DNA from: Deinococcus sp.
GTDB taxonomy: Bacteria > Deinococcota > Deinococci > Deinococcales > Deinococcaceae
DNA: 18,335 nucleotides
Reading direction: 5' to 3'
Assembly (NCBI RefSeq): GCF_025362455.1
Contig: NZ_JANYGJ010000251.1
Span: forward strand, 1 to 18,335
The position numbers and the translations under genes were made by a program. Shown in pieces: positions 1 to 8,844 of this stretch. The stretch's first letter is position 1; every line of letters begins with the position of its first letter. Under the pieces are notes generated by a model. That model ran no database searches, was not told the DNA's origin, and worked only from the letters and a program-made list of their open reading frames with translations.

Positions 1-43
1 GCGACGGTGAGCGAGTAAGGAGAGTCAGTGAACACTCAGTCAA

Positions 44-79
44 AGTATAGCCCTAGGACGGCGGCAAAGCCGCTATACT
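44..79. promoter_or_regulatory. Symmetric promoter/operator of the methyltransferase gene
   Basis: A perfect 8-bp inverted repeat is visible: AGTATAGC at 44-51 and GCTATACT at 72-79, separated by 20 bp. The right arm contains TATACT (74-79), a good -10 hexamer ending 6 nt before the ATG at 86, so the transcript would be leaderless or nearly so. Because of the symmetry, the minus strand carries the same TATACT at 49-44, pointing left. The spacer holds the palindrome CCTAGG (52-57) and a small GCGGC-AAA-GCCGC hairpin (61-73). No convincing -35 is seen. The layout suits binding of a dimeric repressor or autoregulation by the methyltransferase, but that is inference. Confidence 0.6.
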
Positions 80-85
80 AGCGTC

Positions 86-1105
86 ATGACCGTTCAAACG
101 ACTTCTACCACATACAGAAGATCAGTGCCAAAAATTAAAAAACAGGATTTGAGTTCAGAATCTCGATTTTTTTCTGTCGTCTCGCTTTTTTCCGGAGCAG
201 GCGGGCTTGACCTCGGTTTCCGTGGGGATTTTACCTTTTTGAGTCAGCATTATTCACGCCATCCATTTCAGATTGTCTGGGCTAATGATCTTAACGCGAG
301 AGCCTGTGACACGTACAGGAGAAATCTGGGCGGCCACATCCATCAAGGCGACATCTGGGATCATCTCGCCTCGCTGCCAGAGCAGGCCGACCTGGTAATC
401 GGCGGTTTTCCCTGCCAGGACATCAGCGTCAACGGTAAAGGAATGGGTGCGATCAGCGGAGAGAAGAGTGGACTTTACCGGGCGATGGTTGAAGCAGTCA
501 GGGCACTCGGTCCTCGCATGTTTGTCGTCGAGAATGTCAAGGCGCTCATGCACGGTAACCATTCTGAATCCTTTGACCAGATCACTCAGGATTTCCAGTC
601 TCTCGGTTACGAGGTGACGCATAACCTGTACAACGCGGCAGATTACGGCGTTCCCCAGACGAGAGAACGGGTTTTCATTATTGGCCGCCTTCCCTCAGTT
701 AGGGAGTTTGCCGTACCGACCCCGATCCTGAATCAAACGGCCTGGGTGAATGCCCTCACGGCACTACAGGATTTGGAAGATTTACCCGAAAATCCGGCGA
801 CCAATCATTTCTGGAGCAAAGCCGCCGTCAGTCCCGATCAGGGTAACCGGAGCTTAAAAGCTGATCGGCCAGGCTATACCATTCGGGCCGAATGCCACGG
901 CAATACCCACTGGCATTATAAATTGCCACGCCGGATGTCGATGCGTGAGGCGGCGAGAATTCAGAGCTTTCCCGATGATTTCATCTTCGAAGCCAAGATA
1001 AGAGACTCGGAGCGGCAAATCGGCAATGCCGTACCTCCGGTGCTCGCCTGGCACATCGCTCGCGCCGTTGAAGAATCGTTAAGTATGCCAGTTGAAAATG
1101 ACTGA
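86..1105 (+). CDS. DNA (cytosine-5-)-methyltransferase of a type II restriction-modification system
   Basis: This 339-aa protein transfers a methyl group from S-adenosylmethionine to C5 of cytosine in the recognition site and so protects host DNA from the partner endonuclease. The motif order is standard: motif I VSLFSGAGGLDLGF (residues 32-45), motif IV GGFPCQ with catalytic Cys110, motif VI ENV (149-151), motif VIII QTRER (191-195), a short target-recognition region around 213-280, motif IX near 282-299 and motif X QIGNAVPP (311-318). The N-terminal extension before motif I is only about 30 residues, too short for the helix-turn-helix found in M.EcoRII-type self-regulating enzymes. The ATG sits 6 nt after a TATACT -10. 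The base composition is clearly more AT-rich than the neighbours to the right, which suggests transfer. The 3' end overlaps the endonuclease gene. The recognition sequence cannot be deduced. Confidence 0.96.
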   Translation: MTVQTTSTTYRRSVPKIKKQDLSSESRFFSVVSLFSGAGGLDLGFRGDFTFLSQHYSRHPFQIVWANDLNARACDTYRRNLGGHIHQGDIWDHLASLPEQADLVIGGFPCQDISVNGKGMGAISGEKSGLYRAMVEAVRALGPRMFVVENVKALMHGNHSESFDQITQDFQSLGYEVTHNLYNAADYGVPQTRERVFIIGRLPSVREFAVPTPILNQTAWVNALTALQDLEDLPENPATNHFWSKAAVSPDQGNRSLKADRPGYTIRAECHGNTHWHYKLPRRMSMREAARIQSFPDDFIFEAKIRDSERQIGNAVPPVLAWHIARAVEESLSMPVEND

Positions 1106-2135
1106 GGCCGAGTTTGAAGAGATTCTTCAGCAAGCCAGCAAGGAATTGACAGATAAGATGCGAGAGACTGGTTTCGCCACGTCAAAATCTTTTGAGAACG
1201 GTGTTCGCGACACTCTGGAACAGTTGGTGCGGCCCTTCGGTTTCAGCGTAAACTATGACCCACATCCTCATGTCTTCCCCGACATCACGGTTGGCAAATT
1301 CGGCGTTGAGGTCAAGTTTACGGAGAAAGACACCTGGAGAAGCGTAGCCAACAGCATTCAGGAATCCAGACGCGATGTGAATGTCAAGTACATCTACCTG
1401 ATGTTTGGAAAGATGGGGGCTGGCAAACAGACCAGCCCACCTGAAGTGCGCTGGGCTAAATACGAAGAGAGTGTTATTCACGTGAGGACCAGTCACATGC
1501 CGCGATTTGAAGTGCAGATAGGTGGGGGTGAATCCCTCTTCAAGATTTTCGGCCTCGATTACGCTAGTTTCAGTGATCTCAGTGTACATGAAAAAATGGC
1601 CTACGTCAGAAAGTACGCACGTGACCGTAAGAAACCCGGCGAGCGCATGTGGTGGCTGGAAGATAGGGACGATCAGGAACACTCACTTTCCATTCAAGCC
1701 CGGCTATACACCAAACTTTCTACCAGCGAGAAACGCAAGCTGCGTGCCGAAGCGACACTTCTCTGTCCACAAATTTTCAAGGGATCGCGCGAAAGTGACA
1801 AGTACGACGACGCCGTTCTTTTTATTCTGACGTATCACGGCGTGTTGTGTCATCAGGCGAGAGACCTGTTTACCGCTGGCAGTGTATCGCCTGATGAGTT
1901 TGACTCTATTTGCGGCGGTCTAAACGTTTGTAAAAGCACGATGGATATTCAGGATGAGATTATAGAAGCCGCCCGGAGGTTAGACGGGGCACTCATTACT
2001 GAATACTGGGAAAAAGACGTACCAGAAGAAGAAAGACTGGCGGAATGGCTAAAGATGGCCGACTCATATGCTTCTACCTGGCAACCTTCAGTAACCCTGA
2101 CCAAGATTGTGGCGCATCTGAATTCACCATCGTAA
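1098..2135 (+). CDS. Putative type II restriction endonuclease, PD-(D/E)XK fold
   Basis: With ATG at 1098 the product is 345 aa and overlaps the methyltransferase stop in ATGACTGA, so the two genes are co-transcribed and probably coupled. A TTG at 1092 would add two residues; ATG is preferred. The nuclease motif is near the N terminus: FPDITVGKFGVEVKF gives Asp62 and Glu71-Val-Lys73, matching PD-x(n)-(D/E)-x-K, followed by a helix with many basic residues. The remaining ~240 residues, rich in charged stretches and with Cys residues around 220-270, match nothing I recognise. The assignment as the cognate endonuclease rests on the motif plus the overlap with the methyltransferase. GC content is low, like its partner. 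The stop is one base from the stop of the convergent fadB-like gene. Confidence 0.8.
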   Translation: MTEAEFEEILQQASKELTDKMRETGFATSKSFENGVRDTLEQLVRPFGFSVNYDPHPHVFPDITVGKFGVEVKFTEKDTWRSVANSIQESRRDVNVKYIYLMFGKMGAGKQTSPPEVRWAKYEESVIHVRTSHMPRFEVQIGGGESLFKIFGLDYASFSDLSVHEKMAYVRKYARDRKKPGERMWWLEDRDDQEHSLSIQARLYTKLSTSEKRKLRAEATLLCPQIFKGSRESDKYDDAVLFILTYHGVLCHQARDLFTAGSVSPDEFDSICGGLNVCKSTMDIQDEIIEAARRLDGALITEYWEKDVPEEERLAEWLKMADSYASTWQPSVTLTKIVAHLNSPS

Positions 2136-2136
2136 T

Positions 2137-4215
<2,079 letters not shown>

Positions 4216-4251
4216 ACGGCCTCCAGAAATAAATGTGAACTTGACTCCGCG

Positions 4252-4280
4252 ATGCTGGCACGGCCAGGTGAGCAGGTCAA
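4252..4280 (-). promoter_or_regulatory. Weak candidate promoter for the fadB-like gene
   Basis: On the minus strand TTGACC (4280-4275) is followed after 17 bp by CAGCAT (4257-4252), giving a leader of about 30-40 nt that ends in the GGAGG ribosome site of the fadB-like gene. The -35 is good and the -10 poor, so this is only a candidate. Fatty-acid-responsive operators were not recognised. Confidence 0.25.
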
Positions 4281-4329
4281 CGGGAACGGGTCAAGATTCG
4301 GCATTCAGCGACCTGGCCGCCCCAGGCTC

Positions 4330-4335
4330 TAGAGT
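4330..4335 (+). promoter_or_regulatory. -10 element of a leaderless promoter before the quinone oxidoreductase gene
   Basis: TAGAGT (pattern TANNNT) ends exactly 6 nt before the ATG at 4342, the same distance as for the methyltransferase gene. No Shine-Dalgarno sequence fits the ATG. This supports the upstream ATG as start rather than the ATGs at 4387 and 4390. No clear -35 is seen. Confidence 0.5.
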
Positions 4336-4341
4336 GGGCGC

Positions 4342-5367
4342 ATGACACAACCCAACAAGCCCTCTGCGCCCGGCCACGACCACGCCATGATGCGCCAGAT
4401 CGTCGTGGAAACGCTGGGCAACCCCGACGTGATGCAGCTCAGGCGGGTGCCCAAACCCGAACCCGGCGAGGGGCAGGTGCGCGTCAAGGTCAAGGCGGCG
4501 GGCATCAACTTCGCCGACGTGCTGGCGGTGAAGGGGCAGTACCTGACGCCCACCAAACTGCCGCTGGTGCCGGGCGGCGAATTCGCGGGCTGCATCGACG
4601 CGCTGGGGCCAGGTGTCGAGGGCTTCGAGCTGAGTCAGCAGGTAGCGGTGCTCTCAGGCCAGGGCGCCTTATCGGAGTACGCCATCGTGCCGGTACGCGC
4701 CATCATTCCGGTGCCGGGCGGCCTGAGCGCGCCTGAAGCCGCCGCCTTCCCGATCAGTTACCTCACCGCCTACATCAGCCTGGTGACGCTGGGCCGGGCA
4801 CAAGCGGGCGAGACCGTGCTGGTGCAGGGCGCCGCCGGGGCGCTGGGCGGAGCGCTGATTCAGGTGGCGCGGGCGCTGGAGCTGAACGTGGTGGCACTCG
4901 CCAGCACCGACGAGAAGCTGAAAATTGCGCAAGGGCTGGGCGCCCAGATCACCCTGAATTCCGAGCGGGCTGACCTGGTCGACGCCGTGAAGGCCGCCAA
5001 CGGAGGCGAGGGCGTGAACCTGCTCGTCGAGATTTCGGGCGGCGAGATGGTCGCCAGAAGCCTCAAGATGCTCGCCAACCGGGGCCGGATGCTGATCGTG
5101 GGCAACGCCAGCGGCCAGAGTGCCAGCCTGGAACCCACCGCACTGATGAAGAAAAACATCAGCGTCATCGGCGTCTGGCTGACCTCGATGCTGGGCGAGA
5201 GCGGGCTCTTTCAGGAGGCGCTGGCCTTTTTTGGCCCGCACGTCGCCGCCGGAAAGATCAGGCCGCAGGTCGGGCCGCGCTACCCGCTGGAGCACTCGGC
5301 CCAGGCGTTTCAGGACTTGATTGACCGCAAGACGACGGGCAAGGTGATTATCGAGCCGCAGCGCTGA
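4342..5367 (+). CDS. Zinc-independent quinone oxidoreductase / enoyl reductase-like MDR protein
   Basis: The 341-aa protein belongs to the medium-chain dehydrogenase/reductase superfamily, quinone oxidoreductase (QOR) branch, which uses NADPH to reduce quinones or enones in the cytoplasm. The GroES-like half (about 18-130) contains VKAAGINFADVLAVKGQY and LPLVPGGEFAG; the catalytic Cys/His zinc ligands of alcohol dehydrogenases are absent. The nucleotide-binding half has VLVQGAAGALGGALIQVA (159-176), the QOR form of the Rossmann motif. The C terminus GKVIIEP is typical. The conserved fold begins near Met17, so the first 16 residues are an extension; the leaderless promoter nevertheless supports the ATG at 4342. 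The true substrate cannot be told from sequence. The gene ends 9 bp from the stop of the convergent pseudogene. Confidence 0.88.
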   Translation: MTQPNKPSAPGHDHAMMRQIVVETLGNPDVMQLRRVPKPEPGEGQVRVKVKAAGINFADVLAVKGQYLTPTKLPLVPGGEFAGCIDALGPGVEGFELSQQVAVLSGQGALSEYAIVPVRAIIPVPGGLSAPEAAAFPISYLTAYISLVTLGRAQAGETVLVQGAAGALGGALIQVARALELNVVALASTDEKLKIAQGLGAQITLNSERADLVDAVKAANGGEGVNLLVEISGGEMVARSLKMLANRGRMLIVGNASGQSASLEPTALMKKNISVIGVWLTSMLGESGLFQEALAFFGPHVAAGKIRPQVGPRYPLEHSAQAFQDLIDRKTTGKVIIEPQR

Positions 5368-5376
5368 GGCAAACAC

Positions 5377-6170
5377 TCAAGCCTGCTCCAGCGCACTCGG
5401 CAGCTCCGGCCACCGCTCGCGGAGCCAGGCCAGCAGGTGCGGGTAGATCTGACCGTGGCTGGTGGCGCGGCGAAGTGGGGGCACGCGGGGATGCAGCGGC
5501 AACCGGAGGTGTTCGCCGACGATGCGGGTGTGCAGGCGGCGCGAGCCGATCAGCGCAATCGGGTCGCCGTCGGGTGAGATCGACAGCACCTCCGGGGAGA
5601 GCGGCAGGGCCAAGGCGGCGGCGCGGCCCAGCGCCGAGGGACTGAAGGCCCGGCGCGGCAACCCACCCAGCAGATTGAGCACATCCGCCCCGACCTGCTG
5701 CGCCCCGCTGGGCAGGGTTCTGAGCTGCGAGTCAGAGTCGCTGGTGTTGGTGCCGCCCAGCAGCAGGGTCAGTTCACCCGGACGCTGGTACACGGCGAAC
5801 ACCAGCCCGCTGGCCGGATGCAGTACGTTGGGGCGCCTCGGTTGCTGGCGCAGCTCGCCCAGCTCAGCCAGAAACGAGCGCGAGGGCTGCGGCCAGGCCC
5901 AGAAGTGACCGCCGCAAGCCGCCAGCGTGCCCCCGGCGCCGGGCATGCCCCAGTCGCGCCGCTCCCAGGCCGGATACAGCGACTGGGACGCTACAGCGAC
6001 TGGAACGCCGCGCTGGCGGCCAGCAGACCAGGCGCCGCCGCACCCGCGCCGCCCAGGCTGGCCCGTGCCCACAGTTCCGCCAGGGCGGCCTCGCCGCCGA
6101 GTGTGCCGGGCAGCAATGGGTAGGGCGGTAATGGGCGGGGCGGCAGCGACCAGCGCGGGCGGTGTGGCAT
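5377..6170 (-). pseudogene. Hypothetical protein gene broken by a 17-bp tandem duplication
   Basis: The natural start appears to be ATG at 6170, 12 nt after the stop of the upstream hypothetical gene. That frame reads MPHRPRWSL... to ...LLAASAAFQSL and stops at TAG (5993-5991). The next 200 codons continue in another frame from YPAWERRDWGMPG to the TGA at 5377. The break coincides with TACAGCGACTGG, present at 5975-5986 and again at 5992-6003. Removing one 17-bp unit joins the two parts into one 258-aa frame (...AAFQSLYPAWERR...). The function is not recognised. The segment GLVFAVYQRPGELTLLLGGTN followed by SPDGDPIALIG faintly resembles a lipase-3/hydrolase core, but no GxSxG was seen. A reinitiated C-terminal fragment (ATG near 5946) is possible. 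Confidence 0.8.
5975..6003. repeat. Frameshifting 12-bp direct repeat, period 17 bp
   Basis: TACAGCGACTGG occurs at 5975-5986 and 5992-6003 with GGACGC/C between the copies. The 17-bp period is not a multiple of three and accounts exactly for the reading-frame change in the surrounding gene. Confidence 0.9.
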
Positions 6171-6182
6171 CCGGAACGGCGC

Positions 6183-6488
6183 TCAGACCAGCCAGGGCCG
6201 GATGGCAGCGAAGCCGTCCAGGGCGGCGCGGCTGACCAGCAGATCGCCCTGGGTCTGCCCGTCGCCCTGAGCCTGCCCGTCACCTTGGGTCCGCCGGGCC
6301 TGGCCCGACAGCACCAGCTTGTTAAGTTCGGCCTCTACCCGCTGCTGGACGCGGCGTAGCGGCATCCCGGCGGCGCCCTCCACACCGCGCCAGCTCAGGA
6401 AGGCGCGGTGGAAGGCTGGCAGCTCATCCAGCGGCACACGGGCTTCCAGGGCACGCCAGGAGAGGGTGTCGTCCGGAGAGGAGGTCAT
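6183..6488 (-). CDS. Hypothetical protein with TQGDGQ repeat, 101 aa
   Basis: No family is recognised. I start it at ATG 6488 (MTSSPDDTLSWRALEARV) because the longer open frame to 6560 runs through noncoding-looking 18-bp repeats. Residues ~10-60 are predicted helical with a Trp/Leu-rich pattern (LPAFHRAFLSWRGVEG, LRRVQQRVEAELNKLVLSG), possibly a small wHTH-like or helical adaptor. A hydrophilic linker of three six-residue repeats follows (TQGDGQ/AQGDGQ/TQGDLL), then a C-terminal helix ending RPWLV. It is followed after 12 nt by the broken hypothetical gene, so the two likely form an operon. No Shine-Dalgarno sequence is evident; GACAAT sits 6 nt upstream of the ATG, a poor -10. Confidence 0.6.
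   Translation of the reverse strand: MTSSPDDTLSWRALEARVPLDELPAFHRAFLSWRGVEGAAGMPLRRVQQRVEAELNKLVLSGQARRTQGDGQAQGDGQTQGDLLVSRAALDGFAAIRPWLV
6244..6297. repeat. Three imperfect 18-bp tandem repeats inside a coding sequence
   Basis: Units TCGCCCTGGGTCTGCCCG, TCGCCCTGAGCCTGCCCG and TCACCTTGGGTCCGCCGG lie head to tail. They keep frame and encode the TQGDGQ hexapeptide repeat on the minus strand. Confidence 0.85.
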
Positions 6489-6524
6489 GGCCGTATTGTC
6501 GCCCCCAGCACTGAAGATGACCCT

Positions 6525-6586
6525 TAGCCTTCTATCAGCCTCTAGCCTTCTATCAGCCAATCTCCCATCAGCTATTCTCCCATCAG
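6525..6586. repeat. Two adjacent tandem duplications (18-bp and 15-bp periods) in an intergenic region
   Basis: TAGCCTTCTATCAGCC occurs at 6525-6540 and 6543-6558 (period 18). Directly after it, TCTCCCATCAG recurs with a 15-bp period (6561-6571 and 6576-6586). They fill the space between the secreted hypothetical gene and the 101-aa gene, upstream of the latter. Confidence 0.85.
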
Positions 6587-6631
6587 AAAAGGCCTGTTCT
6601 CAGAAGCCGCGCTGCTCAGGATTTACGCACT

Positions 6632-7444
6632 TCAGCGCGGCGTGAGCAGGTTGCTGGCGGGCGGCGTACCGGGACCGAAGTTCAAAATCTGGCTGCCGGT
6701 GCCGCTTCTACCATGCAAAATGCCGTTGCGGTTGTAACTAATCAGCACGCTGCCGTCGCTGAGGCCCAGGAGGAAAAACGAGCCTTTGAGCGCCGTCTGG
6801 GTCACGGCGTTGTTGCCCAGCACCTTCCAGACGTAGCCGCTGCGTTTGCCCAGCGGATCATCGGCCTTGGTGGCCTCCGCCGCCGTGATGACGAAGGCTT
6901 CGGGCGAGGCGCTGAACCCCTCCGGAAAATGCATCTCGCCGGTGCTGAGGTCCAGGCTGATGCCGCGCAGCAGCGGCGTGCCGCCCAGGTCGCCGAACGT
7001 CAGGCGGTTGCCAGTGAACTGCACGCTGAGCTTGACCACCCGGCCACTGCCCTGGAGGGTCTGCTGGAAAATCAGCAACTTGTGGAAGTTGGATTCGCTG
7101 ATGTTGATGCTCTTGTCGTACCTGAGCGCCGCGCCGCGCTGCACGCTGATGAGCACCTGGTCGAGCACCTGCGGATTGCCGCCCAGGTCCAGCACCCGCC
7201 GCCGAATCTCGGTGATCGAGAACTTGGGGCGCGTTTCCATCACCTGCGCCACCTGGCCGCTCTGCGGCAGCAGCGGCGAGAGTTTGCCGCGCCAGTCAGC
7301 CTGGGGAACGGTCCCCTGAGAAGTGGTCCCCTGAGCAGTGCTTGAAGTCAGCGCCTGTACGCCGGAGCCCCACATCACCGCTCCCCCCACGAGTGCCAGG
7401 GCGCTCAGGAGGGGTAAGAGGCGGCGAAACCGGCGATATGGCAT
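6632..7444 (-). CDS. Secreted or membrane-anchored hypothetical protein, 270 aa
   Basis: The N terminus MPYRRFRRLLPLLSALALVGGAVMWGSG is a basic stretch followed by a hydrophobic segment, that is a signal peptide or single membrane anchor; a Ser/Thr/Gln linker follows (TSSTAQGTTSQGTVPQ), partly made by a 15-bp duplication. The rest (about 55-270) is a beta-rich domain with SVQFTGNRLTFGDLGGTPLLRGISLDL and an end GSFFLLGLSDGSVLISYNRNGIL. I do not recognise the family. The ATG is preceded by TATGCT nine bases upstream, so the leader would be very short. A GC-rich structured segment lies about 40 nt further upstream. The gene is monocistronic by spacing: 297 bp separate it from pfkA upstream and about 140 bp from the next gene downstream. 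Confidence 0.75.
   Translation of the reverse strand: MPYRRFRRLLPLLSALALVGGAVMWGSGVQALTSSTAQGTTSQGTVPQADWRGKLSPLLPQSGQVAQVMETRPKFSITEIRRRVLDLGGNPQVLDQVLISVQRGAALRYDKSINISESNFHKLLIFQQTLQGSGRVVKLSVQFTGNRLTFGDLGGTPLLRGISLDLSTGEMHFPEGFSASPEAFVITAAEATKADDPLGKRSGYVWKVLGNNAVTQTALKGSFFLLGLSDGSVLISYNRNGILHGRSGTGSQILNFGPGTPPASNLLTPR
7310..7339. repeat. 15-bp tandem duplication in the linker of the secreted protein
   Basis: GGTCCCCTGAGAAGT and GGTCCCCTGAGCAGT differ at one base and lie head to tail. The frame is kept and the duplication lengthens the post-signal-peptide linker by five residues. Confidence 0.9.
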
Positions 7445-7741
7445 GCAAAATGAAGCATACCGGGCCTAAGTGAGAACAGACCCGGCGTGGGCGCCCCCGT
7501 CGCTCATCTGCCTTTAGCGGCGGGGGGTAGCAGCCCCGGCCCACGCTCTGAGAGCCGACCGTGGCCTGTTGTGAGGTGGCAGAGTCAGTATTCGAGGTCA
7601 GTATTAGAACTGTTGACTCCCGAACGCAGAGTCGGCACGCATATCTTCATCATCTGATCGAGTTACCGTTGTGCAGCCCCGGTTTTAATGCTGATCGTTG
7701 AGTCCTACAACCGGCCCCGCCACCCACCCAAACTGCGGCGT
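7445..7741. other. 297-bp intergenic region with nested inverted repeats
   Basis: No gene is supported here. GCGTGGGC (7485-7492) pairs with GCCCACGC (7539-7546). Inside it, 7494-7504 can pair with 7516-7526 in an 11-bp stem with one G-U pair and an 11-nt loop. A second bracket is GCCGAC (7554-7559) with GTCGGC (7631-7636). GTCAGTATT is repeated at 7584-7592 and 7597-7605. The element lies downstream of pfkA and upstream of the secreted-protein gene on the minus strand. It could be a pfkA transcript terminator, although a clear U-tract is missing, or a structured leader or small RNA. Near the gene, TATGCT (7459-7454, minus) is a likely -10. Confidence 0.5.
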
Positions 7742-8722
7742 TCAGATGCTCAGCACTTTGGCGCAGTTGTACAGCGCCCGGCTGACATCCTTGCGTTTCT
7801 CCCAGGTGTCCTCGAAGGGCACGTAGGTCAGGCCGCCGCCGGTGCGGCCCACCATGATGTTGGATTTGCCCGCGATCAGGGCGTTGACGGCGCCCTCGCC
7901 CAGCCGCGAGGCCAGCACCCGGTCGCTCGATACCGGCGAGCCGCCGCGCTGGATGTGGCCCAGCACCGTCAGGCGGGTATCGATGCCGGTGTGCTCGATG
8001 ATCGCCTCGGCGATGCCGTGACCGCCGCCGGGGTAGCCCTCGGCCACGATGATGATGCTGCTGGTCTTGCCGCGTGCCTGACTCGACTTGATGACTTCCA
8101 GCAGGTCGTCGACCGACTTCTCATCTTCGGGCAAAAAGACTTCCTCGGCGCCGCCCGCCACCGCCACGTCCAGCGCGATGTGTCCGGCGTGGCGGCCCAT
8201 CACCTCGACCACGAAGACGCGCTCGTGGCTGGCCGCCGTGTCGCGCAGCTTGTCAACGGCGTCCAGGGCGGTTTCGACTGCCGTGAAATAGCCGATGGTG
8301 TGGTCGGTGCCGTACAGGTCGTTGTCGATGGTGCCGGGCAGGCCGACCACCGGAATGCCGTGTTCCTGTTGCAGATAGTGCGCCCCGTGAAAGCTGCCGT
8401 CGCCGCCGATGACCACCAGGGCGTCCACGTTCCACTCGCGCAGATGCCGGGCACCCTCGGCCCGGCCTTCTGCGCTGCGCCAGGTGTGCGAGCGGGCGGT
8501 CAGCAGCATGGTGCCGCCGCGCTGGATGATGTTGGCCACGTCACGCGGCCCCAGAAGCTGCAAATCGCCCTGGTGCAGCCCCTGAAAGCCCCGGCGCACG
8601 CCCACCACCTCGATGCCGTGGTAGGTGGCCGTGCGCACCACGGCGCGGATGGCCGCGTTCATGCCGGGCGCGTCGCCGCCGCTGGTCAGCACCGCCAGGC
8701 GTTTGATGGTGGGCGCGGTCAC
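7742..8722 (-). CDS. pfkA: ATP-dependent 6-phosphofructokinase
   Basis: The 326-aa cytoplasmic enzyme phosphorylates fructose 6-phosphate to fructose 1,6-bisphosphate, the committed step of glycolysis. Family signatures are complete: the ATP-binding start LAVLTSGGDAPGMNAAIRA (9-27), IGGDGS (105-110) for Mg-ATP, the catalytic GTIDNDLYGTD segment (130-140; Asp133 corresponds to the E. coli catalytic base) and EVMGRHAGHIA (173-183) for substrate binding. Length equals the usual ~320 aa bacterial tetrameric PFK-1. The start is GTG at 8722, because an in-frame stop lies 10 codons upstream and no ATG intervenes. It lacks a good Shine-Dalgarno of its own; instead GTGA overlaps the stop of a 23-aa ORF that has a strong site, suggesting translational coupling. 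Confidence 0.96.
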   Translation of the reverse strand: MTAPTIKRLAVLTSGGDAPGMNAAIRAVVRTATYHGIEVVGVRRGFQGLHQGDLQLLGPRDVANIIQRGGTMLLTARSHTWRSAEGRAEGARHLREWNVDALVVIGGDGSFHGAHYLQQEHGIPVVGLPGTIDNDLYGTDHTIGYFTAVETALDAVDKLRDTAASHERVFVVEVMGRHAGHIALDVAVAGGAEEVFLPEDEKSVDDLLEVIKSSQARGKTSSIIIVAEGYPGGGHGIAEAIIEHTGIDTRLTVLGHIQRGGSPVSSDRVLASRLGEGAVNALIAGKSNIMVGRTGGGLTYVPFEDTWEKRKDVSRALYNCAKVLSI

Positions 8723-8790
8723 GTCATTTCCGCTCGTGCCAGCCGGATTTCAAACTGATCGATCAGCTTTTGAAGCGAAATTGTGGTCAT
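8719..8790 (-). CDS. 23-aa leader ORF coupled to pfkA
   Basis: This small ORF starts with ATG at 8790 after GGAGG at a spacing of four bases, identical to the strong site of the fadB-like gene. The product begins MTTISLQKLIDQFEIRL and ends RAEMT; it looks like an amphipathic helix with alternating charged residues and no membrane segment. Its TGA overlaps the GTG start of pfkA in GTGA, so ribosomes finishing it could restart on pfkA. It lies 54 nt after the rsmI stop. It resembles no attenuator peptide known to me (no run of one amino acid). It may be a translation-coupling leader or a real microprotein. Confidence 0.6.
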   Translation of the reverse strand: MTTISLQKLIDQFEIRLARAEMT

Positions 8791-8844
8791 AGGTCCTCCG
8801 GATTGTCAGCGGCGCCGTGTGCAGCGCCGCGTTCAGCGCCGTAC

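Noticed and set aside
1..18. End of an upstream gene (frame ending GAG TAA)
   Set aside because: Only five codons are visible, which is too little to support a coding call.
5864..6283. 139-codon minus-strand frame around the broken hypothetical gene
   Set aside because: Its composition (Arg/Cys/Pro/Ala-rich) is that of an out-of-frame reading; the ATG 6170 frame joined across the 17-bp duplication explains the region better.
7485..7546. Intrinsic terminator of pfkA
   Set aside because: Stems are strong but the base run after the outer stem is not a T-tract on either strand, and it lies about 200 nt from the pfkA stop; left as an unexplained structure.
7688..8758. 356-codon plus-strand frame opposite pfkA
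   Set aside because: Shadow of pfkA; the sense strand carries all PFK signatures, and the frame has no promoter or ribosome site.
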